Assembly: GCA_944325735.1 (NCBI GenBank)
Contig: CALVBI010000002.1
Coordinates: 248,001-312,000, forward strand
DNA from: Candidatus Gastranaerophilales bacterium
Lineage (GTDB): Bacteria; Cyanobacteriota; Vampirovibrionia; Gastranaerophilales; Gastranaerophilaceae
Reading direction: 5' to 3'
DNA: 64,000 nucleotides
The notes beneath the pieces were generated by a model, which worked only from the letters and a program-made list of their open reading frames with translations, was not told the DNA's origin and ran no database searches. Each line of letters starts with the position of its first letter. Within the stretch, counting starts at the first letter, position 1. A program made the position numbers and the translations under genes. Positions 27,846-36,141 of this stretch are shown here, piece after piece.

Positions 27846-29489
27846 ATGATAAATCAAGTGTTGTCGACAAATACTTCTCAAAGGAGTGCATTTAGCAATT
27901 TTTCTCAGCCTAAAAATGGCTATTACATAAATGCGCCTTTTAATAATGAAGAAGCACAGCGAAAAGAGAGTAATCATAAATTAGGAAAAACAATCGCAAT
28001 ATCTGCCTTAGTGGTAGGTTTTGGTACTTTAGCGTTACTAAGTGGAGGCTTAAATAAAGGGACTGCAAAATTTTTAAATAAGTGGAAACTTAAATTAGAA
28101 CAAAAAATGGCTAAAAATAGTAAGTTTAAGAATTTCTACAGATTTGCTGTTGGGAAAATTGATTCTTTTATTGAAAAATCTGAAAGTATAAACAATTTTA
28201 CGACACTAAAAGATGTATTCTTCCAACGTTTAATGTGGGGGAAAGATGGAAATAGGTCTTTTACAAGAAAAATTCATGAAAGTATAACAAAATACTTTGA
28301 TAAAGTAAGTAGAAAGACTGTTAATTCTTCTTACTCTAATACTTATGATAAATTTGCAGGTTTGTCAGAATATTTTGCATCAGTAAATGAAAGAGTATTG
28401 AAAAATCATAATAATGATCAAAAATATCTAAATATAATAAGTTCAATAAATAAGAGAATAACTACTGTAAATAACAATTTAGAAAAAGGTTTTGGTATCA
28501 ATGTTAGAAATGAAAGATTAAAAGAAATTAAATCATCTTCAGACGGTTTGTTTGAATTTTTCTGGGATGCATCTTTAAAAGATGTTAGAAATTTTAAATC
28601 TAAAAATATGTGGCAAACTTTTATTGCAGAAGATTATTTATTACCGGCAAAACTTCAATTAGGTAATAAAGTAAGTATGTTAAGACAAACTATTACTCAT
28701 GATATTTTAGATAATTACAAAGCATCTATAAAAGCTTTTGATAATATTCAGAAATTTGTAAATCCTTCTGATATTTCAACAAATGAAATTCTAAATAATT
28801 TGCGTAATAATTTATCAAGTTATAAAAAATTGTCTGGGAAAGATGAAGCTGCTCAAAGATTAGAATTAAATAAAGAAATTATTAAAAATTTAAAAGATTT
28901 GAGCTCAAGTTTCTCCAAAATGTCAAGTAAATATAATTACAGTCCTGATGCTGTAAAATCAATATCCTCTTATGTTGCAGAAGTTGAAGAAATAATTTCT
29001 AAAAGTTCAAAAGGTGAATTACAAGAAATTTTAACATTGTATAAGAGTATTTTACCAAGAAGTGAATATTTAAAATTAAAATCAAAAGTTCACTCTGCAA
29101 TAAAATCATTAGATAAATCAATTGATATTGAAACAGTTCAGTATTTTGATAAAGCAAGAGATTTAAAACTCGGCTCAGCTCCAACTGACGTATTGTCAAT
29201 TTTGGGAGCTGTTGGAGCTGTTGGATATTACTTGAATAAGGCAGAAACAACTGATGATAAATATTCTGTATCATTACGATATGGAATTCCAGCAATTGGA
29301 GCTATTGCAACTTCTTTATATTGTACAGCAAGACTTGTATCTGGTGGAAAAGCTATGCTATTAGGTCTTTTATCAGGCTGGGTTATGAATAAAGCCGGAG
29401 TAGTTGTAGATGACGCAAGAAAAAAATACACATTAGATGTATCATTTCATAATAGAGAAATCCTAAAACCTCAATCAGATAAAGTATAA
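27846..29489 (+). CDS. Large helical membrane protein of unknown function
   Basis: This 547-residue protein begins with a polar Asn/Ser-rich tail (INQVLSTNTSQRSAFSNF), then one hydrophobic helix near residues 48-66 (TIAISALVVGFGTLALLSGG), about 380 residues of Lys/Asn/Ser-rich helical sequence, and a hydrophobic C-terminal hairpin near 450-515 (VLSILGAVGAVGYYL, GIPAIGAIATSLYC). This layout is shared with the proteins at 34814, 36142 and 45920. No known domain was recognised. It is followed by dgt at 45 bases. Confidence 0.7.
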   Translation: MINQVLSTNTSQRSAFSNFSQPKNGYYINAPFNNEEAQRKESNHKLGKTIAISALVVGFGTLALLSGGLNKGTAKFLNKWKLKLEQKMAKNSKFKNFYRFAVGKIDSFIEKSESINNFTTLKDVFFQRLMWGKDGNRSFTRKIHESITKYFDKVSRKTVNSSYSNTYDKFAGLSEYFASVNERVLKNHNNDQKYLNIISSINKRITTVNNNLEKGFGINVRNERLKEIKSSSDGLFEFFWDASLKDVRNFKSKNMWQTFIAEDYLLPAKLQLGNKVSMLRQTITHDILDNYKASIKAFDNIQKFVNPSDISTNEILNNLRNNLSSYKKLSGKDEAAQRLELNKEIIKNLKDLSSSFSKMSSKYNYSPDAVKSISSYVAEVEEIISKSSKGELQEILTLYKSILPRSEYLKLKSKVHSAIKSLDKSIDIETVQYFDKARDLKLGSAPTDVLSILGAVGAVGYYLNKAETTDDKYSVSLRYGIPAIGAIATSLYCTARLVSGGKAMLLGLLSGWVMNKAGVVVDDARKKYTLDVSFHNREILKPQSDKV

Positions 29490-29534
29490 CAATTGTTCCC
29501 TTTTTTGTTAATATTGTAGAAAAAGGATTTAAAA

Positions 29535-30560
29535 ATGAAAGATACAGATACTATAAGATATAAACTGGAACAAAGAGAAATTGATACATTAAGTGAATTT
29601 GCAACTAAAAGTAGATTTTCAAAAGGTCGAAAAGTTAAAGAAGAGCCATGTTCTTTACGTACAGATTTTCAGCGTGACCGAGATAGAATCTTGCATTCTA
29701 AAGCTTTCCGCCGTTTAAAACATAAAACCCAAGTTTTTTTATCACCTTTTGATGATCATTTTAGAACTCGTTTAACTCATACTTTGGAAGTTTCCCAAAT
29801 AGGCAGGACAATTGCAAGAGCTCTTGATTTTAATGAAGATTTAGTTGAAGCAATTGCTTTAGGTCATGATTTAGGTCATACTCCATTTGGACATTGTGGA
29901 GAAGGGGTTTTAAATGAACTCGTAAAAGGTGGGTTTCATCATAATATTCAAAGTGTAAGGGTGGTTGAAGTTCTAGAAAACCTTAATTTATGTCAGGAAA
30001 CAATAGATGGGATTTTGACTCATACTTGGGGTTATACTCCGAAAACACCTGAAGCTCAAATTGTTCAATTAGCAGATAAAATAGCATACATAAATCATGA
30101 TATTGAAGATTCAATCAGAGCTGGAATTATTGCTGAAAGTGATTTGCCTAAAGATTGTATTGATTATTTTTCATCAGTACAAAGCAAAAGATTAAATAAG
30201 ATGATAAATGAAATTGTTGTAAATTCTATAGGAAAGCCTACAGTTGCAATGAGTGAGGAAGGTTGGCATTATACAACAAAATTGCGTCAGTGGATGTTTG
30301 AAAATGTCTATGAAGATTCATCTCCTGCAAAATTAGAAGAGAAAAAAGCAAGAAATGTAATTAGGGAATTATTTTTCTTATATTGCGATATGCTTAAATC
30401 AGTCTGTGAAGAAAGTAAAATAGAAAGAATTGTTACAGATTATATTTCTGGAATGACTGATCGTTATGCTGTTGAGAAATTTAAAGAAAACTTTATCCCA
30501 AAAGGCTTGCAATGTGGAGCAAGAGAAGATTATTTATTTAAATTAGCTAAAATATATTAA
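29535..30560 (+). CDS. dgt: dGTPase-like HD-domain phosphohydrolase
   Basis: The 341-residue protein matches deoxyguanosinetriphosphate triphosphohydrolase-like proteins: RDRDRILHSKAFRRLKHKTQVF near residue 50, the metal-binding H...HD array in RLTHTLEVSQIGRTIAR and ALGHDLGHTPFGH, and LADKIAYINHDIED. These enzymes remove triphosphate from dNTPs and affect nucleotide pools. The length is that of the short, non-Escherichia subtype. The ATG follows AAAAAGGA. Confidence 0.92.
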   Translation: MKDTDTIRYKLEQREIDTLSEFATKSRFSKGRKVKEEPCSLRTDFQRDRDRILHSKAFRRLKHKTQVFLSPFDDHFRTRLTHTLEVSQIGRTIARALDFNEDLVEAIALGHDLGHTPFGHCGEGVLNELVKGGFHHNIQSVRVVEVLENLNLCQETIDGILTHTWGYTPKTPEAQIVQLADKIAYINHDIEDSIRAGIIAESDLPKDCIDYFSSVQSKRLNKMINEIVVNSIGKPTVAMSEEGWHYTTKLRQWMFENVYEDSSPAKLEEKKARNVIRELFFLYCDMLKSVCEESKIERIVTDYISGMTDRYAVEKFKENFIPKGLQCGAREDYLFKLAKIY

Positions 30561-30641
30561 TATTTTGTTTTTGTAACTATACAAATATTTCCATATATGT
30601 TATAATAAAATTGTGATACTTTGACCAATGTGAGGATATTT

Positions 30642-32726
30642 ATGAAGAAGATTGATCTGTGCGCAATTTTGCGTAAAGAAGCCTGTTCTAGGCTGACAAA
30701 ATTTATGCGTTCTGCTTATACTTTAGCAGAAGTAATAATTGTAATGTTAATTATTGCAGTTATTGTCGCTGTGAGTATAGGAATTACTAAAGCGAAGTTA
30801 GATAATGTAATATCTTATACTTATTATAATAGTTATTCAACATTACGAGAAATAACAACCGATATGCTTGCAAATTGGGATCCCAAAAATCCAGAGTATA
30901 AACAAGCATTAATCCAAGAAGAAAATATTTTTAATAATTTTAAGGTGTTGGCTTATATTAAAAATTTTTTTGAGCAGCCTGTAATTGCTGCTACACGACC
31001 ATCTGGCGGATCTTCTGATCGAGATCCTAGTACGAATACTGGAGCTGTTGGTAGACGTTGTACTGCTACTAAAGTTTGGGTTTTGTGTTATGATTCTGTT
31101 CACGTTGCCTGTGGAGCTGATGCTTGTTATCAAACTTGTTGGGATGGCTCACGGATTGGCTTTTGGTTAGAATGTCCTCCTCAAGAAGTAACCTGTTGGG
31201 ATGGATCTAAAGCTCCTAATGCATCATCGTGTCCACCAAAAATTTCTTGTTGGGATGGAAGTTATGCAACAAGTAGTTCTAATTGCCCAAAAGCAACCTG
31301 TTGGAATGGTTCTCAAGCTAATACACCATCAGATTGTCCTCCTAAAGTAGGTTGTTGGGATGGTAGTTATTCCACAAGTTTGTCAAGTTGTCCTAAGGCA
31401 ACTTGTTGGGATGGTTCTCAAGCCAATACTCCATCAGATTGTCCAGATAAAATCGCTTGTTGTGATGGTTCCTATAAAACAGATGCATCACAATGTCCAC
31501 AACAACAATCTTGTTGGGATGGTAGTACCGTTTGTGGCGGCAGTTGTCCACAAAAAATCACTTGTTGGGACGGCAGTTTTGCAACAAGTAGTTCAAAATG
31601 TCCAAGTTATGTAACCTGTTGGAATGGCGAAAAGAAACATAATTCATCAGAATGTCCAAAAGCAGATTGTTGGAATGGCACTCAAGCTAATACACCATCA
31701 GATTGTCCACCAAAAATCACTTGTTGGGACGGCAGTTTTGCAACAAGTAGCTCAAATTGTCCAAGTTATGTAACCTGTTGGGACGGAAGTAAGAAGTATA
31801 ATTGGTCAGAGTGTCCAGCTTGTACAAATAAGCCAGATCCATTGCCTTGTGGGCAAGGCTGGGATGACCATACTTGTCAATTAACAGGATCAGCTAAGAC
31901 ATGTCCAGGTGGTCAACACTTGAATAGTGGTTGTGAATGTGTATTGGATTGTCCAAGCAATTTGACCCCATGTCAGCAATGTAGCAATGAAACTGGCGTA
32001 GTATCCAAAAATCCAAATATAAATAGAACATGTAGTGATGAAACCTATGAATGGAGTGAAGAACAATGTAAATGTATCATCTCTCCACGCACATTGCCAC
32101 GTCAGGGTGCAAACTTCTGTAAATTATTTGAAGCCAATGCTAATATAATGGGGAATACCGATGTTTGCCAAGGCAGTGCAATAGCATCAAATACAACCGA
32201 CTTTTCAGATAAAAAACCTGATGTAACTTTACGAAACGGTTTACGTATATATAATATGCACAATGACGCAACAGCAATAGCAATGTTAGCAGGAAATACT
32301 CAGGGCGGTGTATATGATGGAGTTCCAAACACCAATGCATATGGTTACACTGTATATATTGATATTGATGGCGTAAAAGGTGATTCCAAATTATGGAGTG
32401 ATGTTTATCCATTTTATATCACTTTATCTGGAAAAGTAATTCCAGGCTATGATGCAACTGCAAATCCAAGCGGATCCGGTGCAGATAGTAAAAGTCATAT
32501 GCAAGTAAGTGTTGAATATGAACATTATAATGGAGGCAAACGCTCAATCACTTGGTTAGCTAAGAGTGTACCATTTAAAGAAGGAGCTTGTTTATCCGGT
32601 TATGTTGGCGATGGAACACCATATTGTAAAAATAATGGCGCAGTAACAAAAGCTCCAAATTGTACAACAGATTCAGATTCAGTCTGTCGTGTAAAACAAA
32701 TTAAACCGGTTAAGTTTTTCTTCTAA
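30642..32726 (+). CDS. Prepilin-like protein with 13 Cys-rich CWDG repeats
   Basis: The ATG at 30642 follows GTGAGGA; a TTG at 30621 is in frame but has no site. The 694-residue product has a 33-residue leader ending RSA, a prepilin helix YTLAEVIIVMLIIAVIVA with Glu at +5, and then, from about residue 165 to 393, thirteen tandem units of 16-19 residues of the form C-W-[DN]-G-S-x(8)-C-P. A second Cys-rich segment follows, then a C-terminal pilin-like domain with YTVYIDIDGVKGDSKLW. Each unit could form a disulphide loop, giving a stiff stalk or adhesin on a pilus tip. It has its own terminator and no homopolymer tract. Confidence 0.82.
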   Translation: MKKIDLCAILRKEACSRLTKFMRSAYTLAEVIIVMLIIAVIVAVSIGITKAKLDNVISYTYYNSYSTLREITTDMLANWDPKNPEYKQALIQEENIFNNFKVLAYIKNFFEQPVIAATRPSGGSSDRDPSTNTGAVGRRCTATKVWVLCYDSVHVACGADACYQTCWDGSRIGFWLECPPQEVTCWDGSKAPNASSCPPKISCWDGSYATSSSNCPKATCWNGSQANTPSDCPPKVGCWDGSYSTSLSSCPKATCWDGSQANTPSDCPDKIACCDGSYKTDASQCPQQQSCWDGSTVCGGSCPQKITCWDGSFATSSSKCPSYVTCWNGEKKHNSSECPKADCWNGTQANTPSDCPPKITCWDGSFATSSSNCPSYVTCWDGSKKYNWSECPACTNKPDPLPCGQGWDDHTCQLTGSAKTCPGGQHLNSGCECVLDCPSNLTPCQQCSNETGVVSKNPNINRTCSDETYEWSEEQCKCIISPRTLPRQGANFCKLFEANANIMGNTDVCQGSAIASNTTDFSDKKPDVTLRNGLRIYNMHNDATAIAMLAGNTQGGVYDGVPNTNAYGYTVYIDIDGVKGDSKLWSDVYPFYITLSGKVIPGYDATANPSGSGADSKSHMQVSVEYEHYNGGKRSITWLAKSVPFKEGACLSGYVGDGTPYCKNNGAVTKAPNCTTDSDSVCRVKQIKPVKFFF
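31134..31820 (+). repeat. Tandem coding repeats of about 54 bases (13 units)
   Basis: Units encode T/S-C-W-D/N-G-S followed by a variable stretch and C-P. There is higher-order alternation of an ATSSSNCP unit with a QANTPSDCP unit. Two 63-base stretches near 31559 and 31719 differ at only two positions, pointing to recent duplication or gene conversion. Confidence 0.9.
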
Positions 32727-32740
32727 TATAAAAAATAAAA

Positions 32741-32772
32741 AAGGGCTCATATAATTATGAGCTCTTTTTTTA
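32741..32772 (+). terminator. Intrinsic terminator after the CWDG-repeat gene
   Basis: GGGCTCATA-taat-TATGAGCTC forms a near-perfect stem followed by seven or more T. Confidence 0.88.
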
Positions 32773-32815
32773 TTTTTCTCTTTACCAAATTATTTTATTA
32801 GTTTATAATTAGGTT

Positions 32816-33538
32816 ATGGAAAGAAAAGTTTTAAAATTACAAGGTTTAAATATTGATAGCTTTACATTTGATCAAGCGATAGAATATGCAAATAATATTT
32901 CAGGTCAGGTTGTTACTATAAATCCTGAAATGATTGATAATGCTGTAAAAAATCCAGATTTCGCAGAAATAATAAACAATGCAGAGTTGGTAATTCCTGA
33001 TGGGATTGGAGTGGAACTTGGCTTAAGAATTTTGGGTTATAATGTCAAAAGAATTGCTGGAATAGAATTCTCTCATAAAATGATTGAAGAATGTGCAAAA
33101 AGTAATCAATCAGTAGCTTTAATTGGTGCAAAGCCAGAAATTGTTGAAAAAGCAAAAGAAAATTTAATGAAAGAATTCCTAAGTTTGTATATTACATATA
33201 TTCATGATGGTTATTTTAAAGATGATGAAAAAGTATTGGAAGAACTAAAAATAAGACAGCCTCGTTTAGTTTTATGTGCTTTAGGTTCTCCAAAACAAGA
33301 AGAATTTATTTTAAAAGCTAAATCGATATTGACAAATGCATTATTTATAGGTGTTGGTGGTAGTTTTGATGTATGGTCAGGAGAGGTTAAACGAGCTCCT
33401 GAAATTTATCAAAAATTAGGTTTAGAATGGCTTTATAGGACGGTAATGGACCCTAAAAGATTTAAGAGAATTTTCCCTACATTGCCTTTGTTTGTTTTAA
33501 AAGTTCTCAAAGAGAGATTTATTCCAAAAGGAGTATAG
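32816..33538 (+). CDS. WecG/TagA/CpsF-family glycosyltransferase
   Basis: This 240-residue GT26 enzyme carries the family motifs NPEMIDNA, IPDGIGVELGLRI, the KRIAGIEF segment and the C-terminal GALGSPKQE-like ALGSPKQEEF and GVGGSFDVWSGEVKRAP. Family members transfer N-acetylmannosaminuronate or N-acetylmannosamine to an undecaprenyl-linked sugar in surface-polysaccharide synthesis. The transketolase half-gene follows after 4 bases, so an operon is likely. Confidence 0.92.
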   Translation: MERKVLKLQGLNIDSFTFDQAIEYANNISGQVVTINPEMIDNAVKNPDFAEIINNAELVIPDGIGVELGLRILGYNVKRIAGIEFSHKMIEECAKSNQSVALIGAKPEIVEKAKENLMKEFLSLYITYIHDGYFKDDEKVLEELKIRQPRLVLCALGSPKQEEFILKAKSILTNALFIGVGGSFDVWSGEVKRAPEIYQKLGLEWLYRTVMDPKRFKRIFPTLPLFVLKVLKERFIPKGV

Positions 33539-33542
33539 TTAT

Positions 33543-34367
33543 ATGTTAAGTGAAAATGATGTTAAAAATTTAGAAAAATTATGTAAAGAGAATAGAAGAA
33601 ATATTCTCAAGATGGTTTATAATGCACAATCTGGGCATATCGGCGGAGCTATGTCTTCTGTTGAATTGTTGACTGTTTTATATCATAAATGTATGAATGT
33701 TTCTCCAAAATGGACTAAATCACCAGATTTTAATAATAGAGATCGTTTTGTTTTATCAAAGGGACATGCATCATCAATTTTATATTCAGTTTTGGCTCAA
33801 TTAGGTTTCTTCCCAAAAGATGAGTTAATGACATTTAGATTATTTGGTTCAAGATTACAGGGACATCCAGTTCCTTTTTGTCCAGGTATTGATGTCGCTA
33901 CCGGTTCTTTAGGTCAAGGTTTATCAATTGCTTGTGGTATGGCTATTGGTTTAAAGCTAGATAAGAATCCTGCAAAAGTATTTTGTTTAATGGGTGATGG
34001 TGAATTGCAGGAAGGTAGTGTTTGGGAAGCTTTTATGCATTGTACTCATGCAAAATTAGATAATATTATAGCAATTATAGATAGAAATAGATTACAAATT
34101 GATGGTTGTACAGAAAATGTTAAATCTTTAGATAATCTATCTGATAAAATTAAAGCATTTAATTGGGATGTCATTGAAATTGATGGACATGATATTAATG
34201 CTGTATATTGTGCAATAGAAAGAGCAAAAGAAATTAATAAACCTGTGGCTATTCTTGCTAATACTGTAAAAGGTAAAGGTGTTAGTTTTATGGAAAATAA
34301 TGCGGGCTGGCACGGGAAAGCTCCTAATAAAGAAGATTTTGAAAAAGCTTTAGCGGAATTGGAGTAA
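33543..34367 (+). CDS. Transketolase, N-terminal subunit only
   Basis: The 274-residue protein is the thiamine-diphosphate-binding half of transketolase: HIGGAMSSVELLTVLYH, LSKGHASSILYSVLA, TGSLGQGLSIACGMA, and the ThDP motif GDGELQEGSVWEAF ending in IDRNRLQIDG. Split transketolases normally have the C-terminal (pyrimidine-binding) subunit gene directly downstream; here a YhcH/YjgK gene follows instead, and no C-terminal partner is in the window. It may pair with a distant gene or serve a pathway-specific reaction. Confidence 0.92.
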   Translation: MLSENDVKNLEKLCKENRRNILKMVYNAQSGHIGGAMSSVELLTVLYHKCMNVSPKWTKSPDFNNRDRFVLSKGHASSILYSVLAQLGFFPKDELMTFRLFGSRLQGHPVPFCPGIDVATGSLGQGLSIACGMAIGLKLDKNPAKVFCLMGDGELQEGSVWEAFMHCTHAKLDNIIAIIDRNRLQIDGCTENVKSLDNLSDKIKAFNWDVIEIDGHDINAVYCAIERAKEINKPVAILANTVKGKGVSFMENNAGWHGKAPNKEDFEKALAELE

Positions 34368-34370
34368 AGT

Positions 34371-34817
34371 ATGATTATTGATAGTTTAGAAAATATTGCT
34401 TTTTATAATAACATCCCTCAAAATGTAATTGATTTTATTAAAACTTTAACCCCTCAAATAGAGGTTGGGCGCTATGAAATTGACAATGATTCTTATGCAA
34501 ATATTGATGTATATGAAACTAAAAATTTAAATGATTGTAAATTTGAAGCCCATAAAAATTATATTGACATTCAAATGTTATTATCAGGTATTGAAGAATT
34601 AGATTATACTCCAGTTAAAGGTTTAACTATATCAGAAGAATACGATGTAAAAAGAGATGTAATGTTTTTTGAAAATCCTAACAGAATTTCAGACAGTGTA
34701 ATTTTAGAGGCTGGGAAGTTTGCTTTAATTTATCCGCATGAAGCCCATAGACCTCAAGTTGCTTTTAATGCAACTTCAAAGACTGTTAAAAAGGTTGTTG
34801 TTAAAATTCATGTTTAG
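34371..34817 (+). CDS. YhcH/YjgK/YiaL-family protein
   Basis: The 148-residue cupin-like protein has the family segments EAHKNYIDIQMLLSGIEEL and KFALIYPHEAHRPQVA with His residues in the metal-binding positions. Members (DUF386) are linked to sialic-acid and related sugar catabolism, but the exact activity is not settled. It starts 3 bases after the transketolase half-gene and overlaps the convergent membrane-protein gene by 4 bases. Confidence 0.88.
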   Translation: MIIDSLENIAFYNNIPQNVIDFIKTLTPQIEVGRYEIDNDSYANIDVYETKNLNDCKFEAHKNYIDIQMLLSGIEELDYTPVKGLTISEEYDVKRDVMFFENPNRISDSVILEAGKFALIYPHEAHRPQVAFNATSKTVKKVVVKIHV

Positions 34818-35815
34818 GCAACAGTTTGTTTTTCTTTTTTATGTTTTCCAGTGAATGCTGGTTGTACAACTTTTTTAATTACAACGTGTTCTACAAAATT
34901 ATCAATAGGTTTAATAGCTAATCCAAGAGCAACAAAACCGCCTATTGTTTTTAGAATTTTTGCATTCATAATTTTGCTTTTTTGATATTTTTTAATAATA
35001 TCTTCAGCAGCATCTCTTAAATATGTTTGTTTATAATCTGGATCTTTTGCGTATTTAGTTTTTAATTTAGAAAATTTATCCCACATTTTATTTGAGAATT
35101 CTGTAGGTTTTTTATTTTCTTTTAAATTTTCATAGATTTTAAACATTTCATCAATATGTTTATCCGCATATTGTAAAACTTTATCTTTTTGCGACATAGC
35201 AATAGATTCAGGGTGTCTTTGCCCAAAAATATTTTCTGTTAAAAATTTTATAGGTCTTTTTAATTTATTTTCTCTTATTAATTTTTCTCGTTTTGTAATT
35301 AAGGATTCGTGGAATTGTTCTTTAAAACCTTCAATATTGTTATCGTATTTGTTTAAATGTCTGCGGCTTGTAAATTCTTGTAGGAAATTAATAATTTCTT
35401 CTTGTGATTGTAATGTAAGCCCTGTTTTGCTAATCATACCTAGTCCTGATGCAGCTTTTTGCCCGGCAATTACAGCTCCTGTAGGCATAATTACACTTGC
35501 TAATAATTGAAATATTGCTTGTTCTGTTCCTCTTTTGCTATCAGGATTATATGAAGTTTTTTCATTTTTATATTTGTCGTAAATATCAGCTCCAAAATAA
35601 AGCATAGCAGGGAACCATAGCAATGTCCCTAATTTGGGCGCTACTTCACTTATCGCTGCTCCTAATTCGTTAGAATATGCTAATCCACGGGCTGGCCATT
35701 GCATTAGTGGGTCTGAGTATGTTTGTTGTTTTTTTTCTTTGTTAACATTTTCTTTTGTACCAAATGCAGGGACATTACTTTTTAGAGTAACGTTATTAGG
35801 GGTTATTGTAATCAA
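34814..35815 (-). CDS. Lineage-type membrane protein of unknown function
   Basis: The TTG start at 35815 is supported by AGGAG at 35828-35824 with 8-base spacing. The 333-residue protein begins with a polar tail MITITPNNV ending VPAFGTK, then hydrophobic segments near residues 60-75 (TLLWFPAMLYFGA) and 100-118 (ASVIMPTGAVIAG), a Lys-rich helical middle, and a final hydrophobic helix (TIGGFVALGLAI). The pattern is shared with the proteins at 36142 and 45920. No known function. Confidence 0.7.
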   Translation of the reverse strand: MITITPNNVTLKSNVPAFGTKENVNKEKKQQTYSDPLMQWPARGLAYSNELGAAISEVAPKLGTLLWFPAMLYFGADIYDKYKNEKTSYNPDSKRGTEQAIFQLLASVIMPTGAVIAGQKAASGLGMISKTGLTLQSQEEIINFLQEFTSRRHLNKYDNNIEGFKEQFHESLITKREKLIRENKLKRPIKFLTENIFGQRHPESIAMSQKDKVLQYADKHIDEMFKIYENLKENKKPTEFSNKMWDKFSKLKTKYAKDPDYKQTYLRDAAEDIIKKYQKSKIMNAKILKTIGGFVALGLAIKPIDNFVEHVVIKKVVQPAFTGKHKKEKQTVA

Positions 35816-35978
35816 ATTTCTTTCTCCTACCAGTCTGTGAACCTTCCAACATGTATATAATACCTGAAAAATTTATCTTTTGCTAGTTTTCAGCTATTTG
35901 TAAAAAATTTGTAACCTTTATACTTGCTTTTTTTATATTAGTGTGTTAGTTTAATTCTGGAAAAGGAAAAGTAATTTT

Positions 35979-36053
35979 ATGTCAAACTTAAATTTAAACA
36001 CTCAATCTTGGTGGCGCCTGTTAGATAAAACAGGTCTTTTAAGTTGGCAATAA
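35979..36053 (+). CDS. 24-residue leader peptide with tandem Trp codons
   Basis: ATG at 35979 follows AAGGA at 11-base spacing. The peptide starts MSNLNLNTQSWWRLLDK and ends LLSWQ, with Trp codons at 36009-36014 (two adjacent) and 36045-36047, that is 3 of 24 residues. The adjacent TGG codons lie just before the first arm of a set of competing hairpins, as in trp operon leader peptides. The peptide itself probably has no function beyond controlling ribosome position. Confidence 0.75.
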   Translation: MSNLNLNTQSWWRLLDKTGLLSWQ

Positions 36054-36112
36054 GCTGATAATAAATTTTTAAGTTTTAAAATGACCTGTTTAAATTTGCA
36101 GGTCATTTTTTT
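36017..36112 (+). promoter_or_regulatory. Trp-type transcription attenuator
   Basis: Three mutually exclusive pairings can be read. Arm 1 (CCTGTT, 36017-36022) pairs with arm 2 (AACAGG, 36029-36034). Arm 2 extended (AACAGGTC, 36029-36036) pairs with arm 3 (GACCTGTT, 36083-36090) as an antiterminator. Arm 3 within AAATGACCTG (36079-36088) pairs with arm 4 CAGGTCATTT (36099-36108), followed by a T-run, as an intrinsic terminator. A ribosome stalled on the Trp codons would cover arm 1 and favour the antiterminator. The controlled gene starts at 36142. Confidence 0.75.
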
Positions 36113-36141
36113 GTTGTCAGTTTATATAAAGGAAATTACTA

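Noticed and set aside
31134-31820. Regular repeats considered as a CRISPR-like or minisatellite array
   Set aside because: The repeats are in one open frame, encode a consistent CWDG...CP protein unit, and have no constant repeat with unrelated spacers.
36017-36112. Attenuator considered as a T-box or riboswitch
   Set aside because: No T-box sequence or aptamer-like core is visible; the translated leader with adjacent Trp codons explains the structure better.
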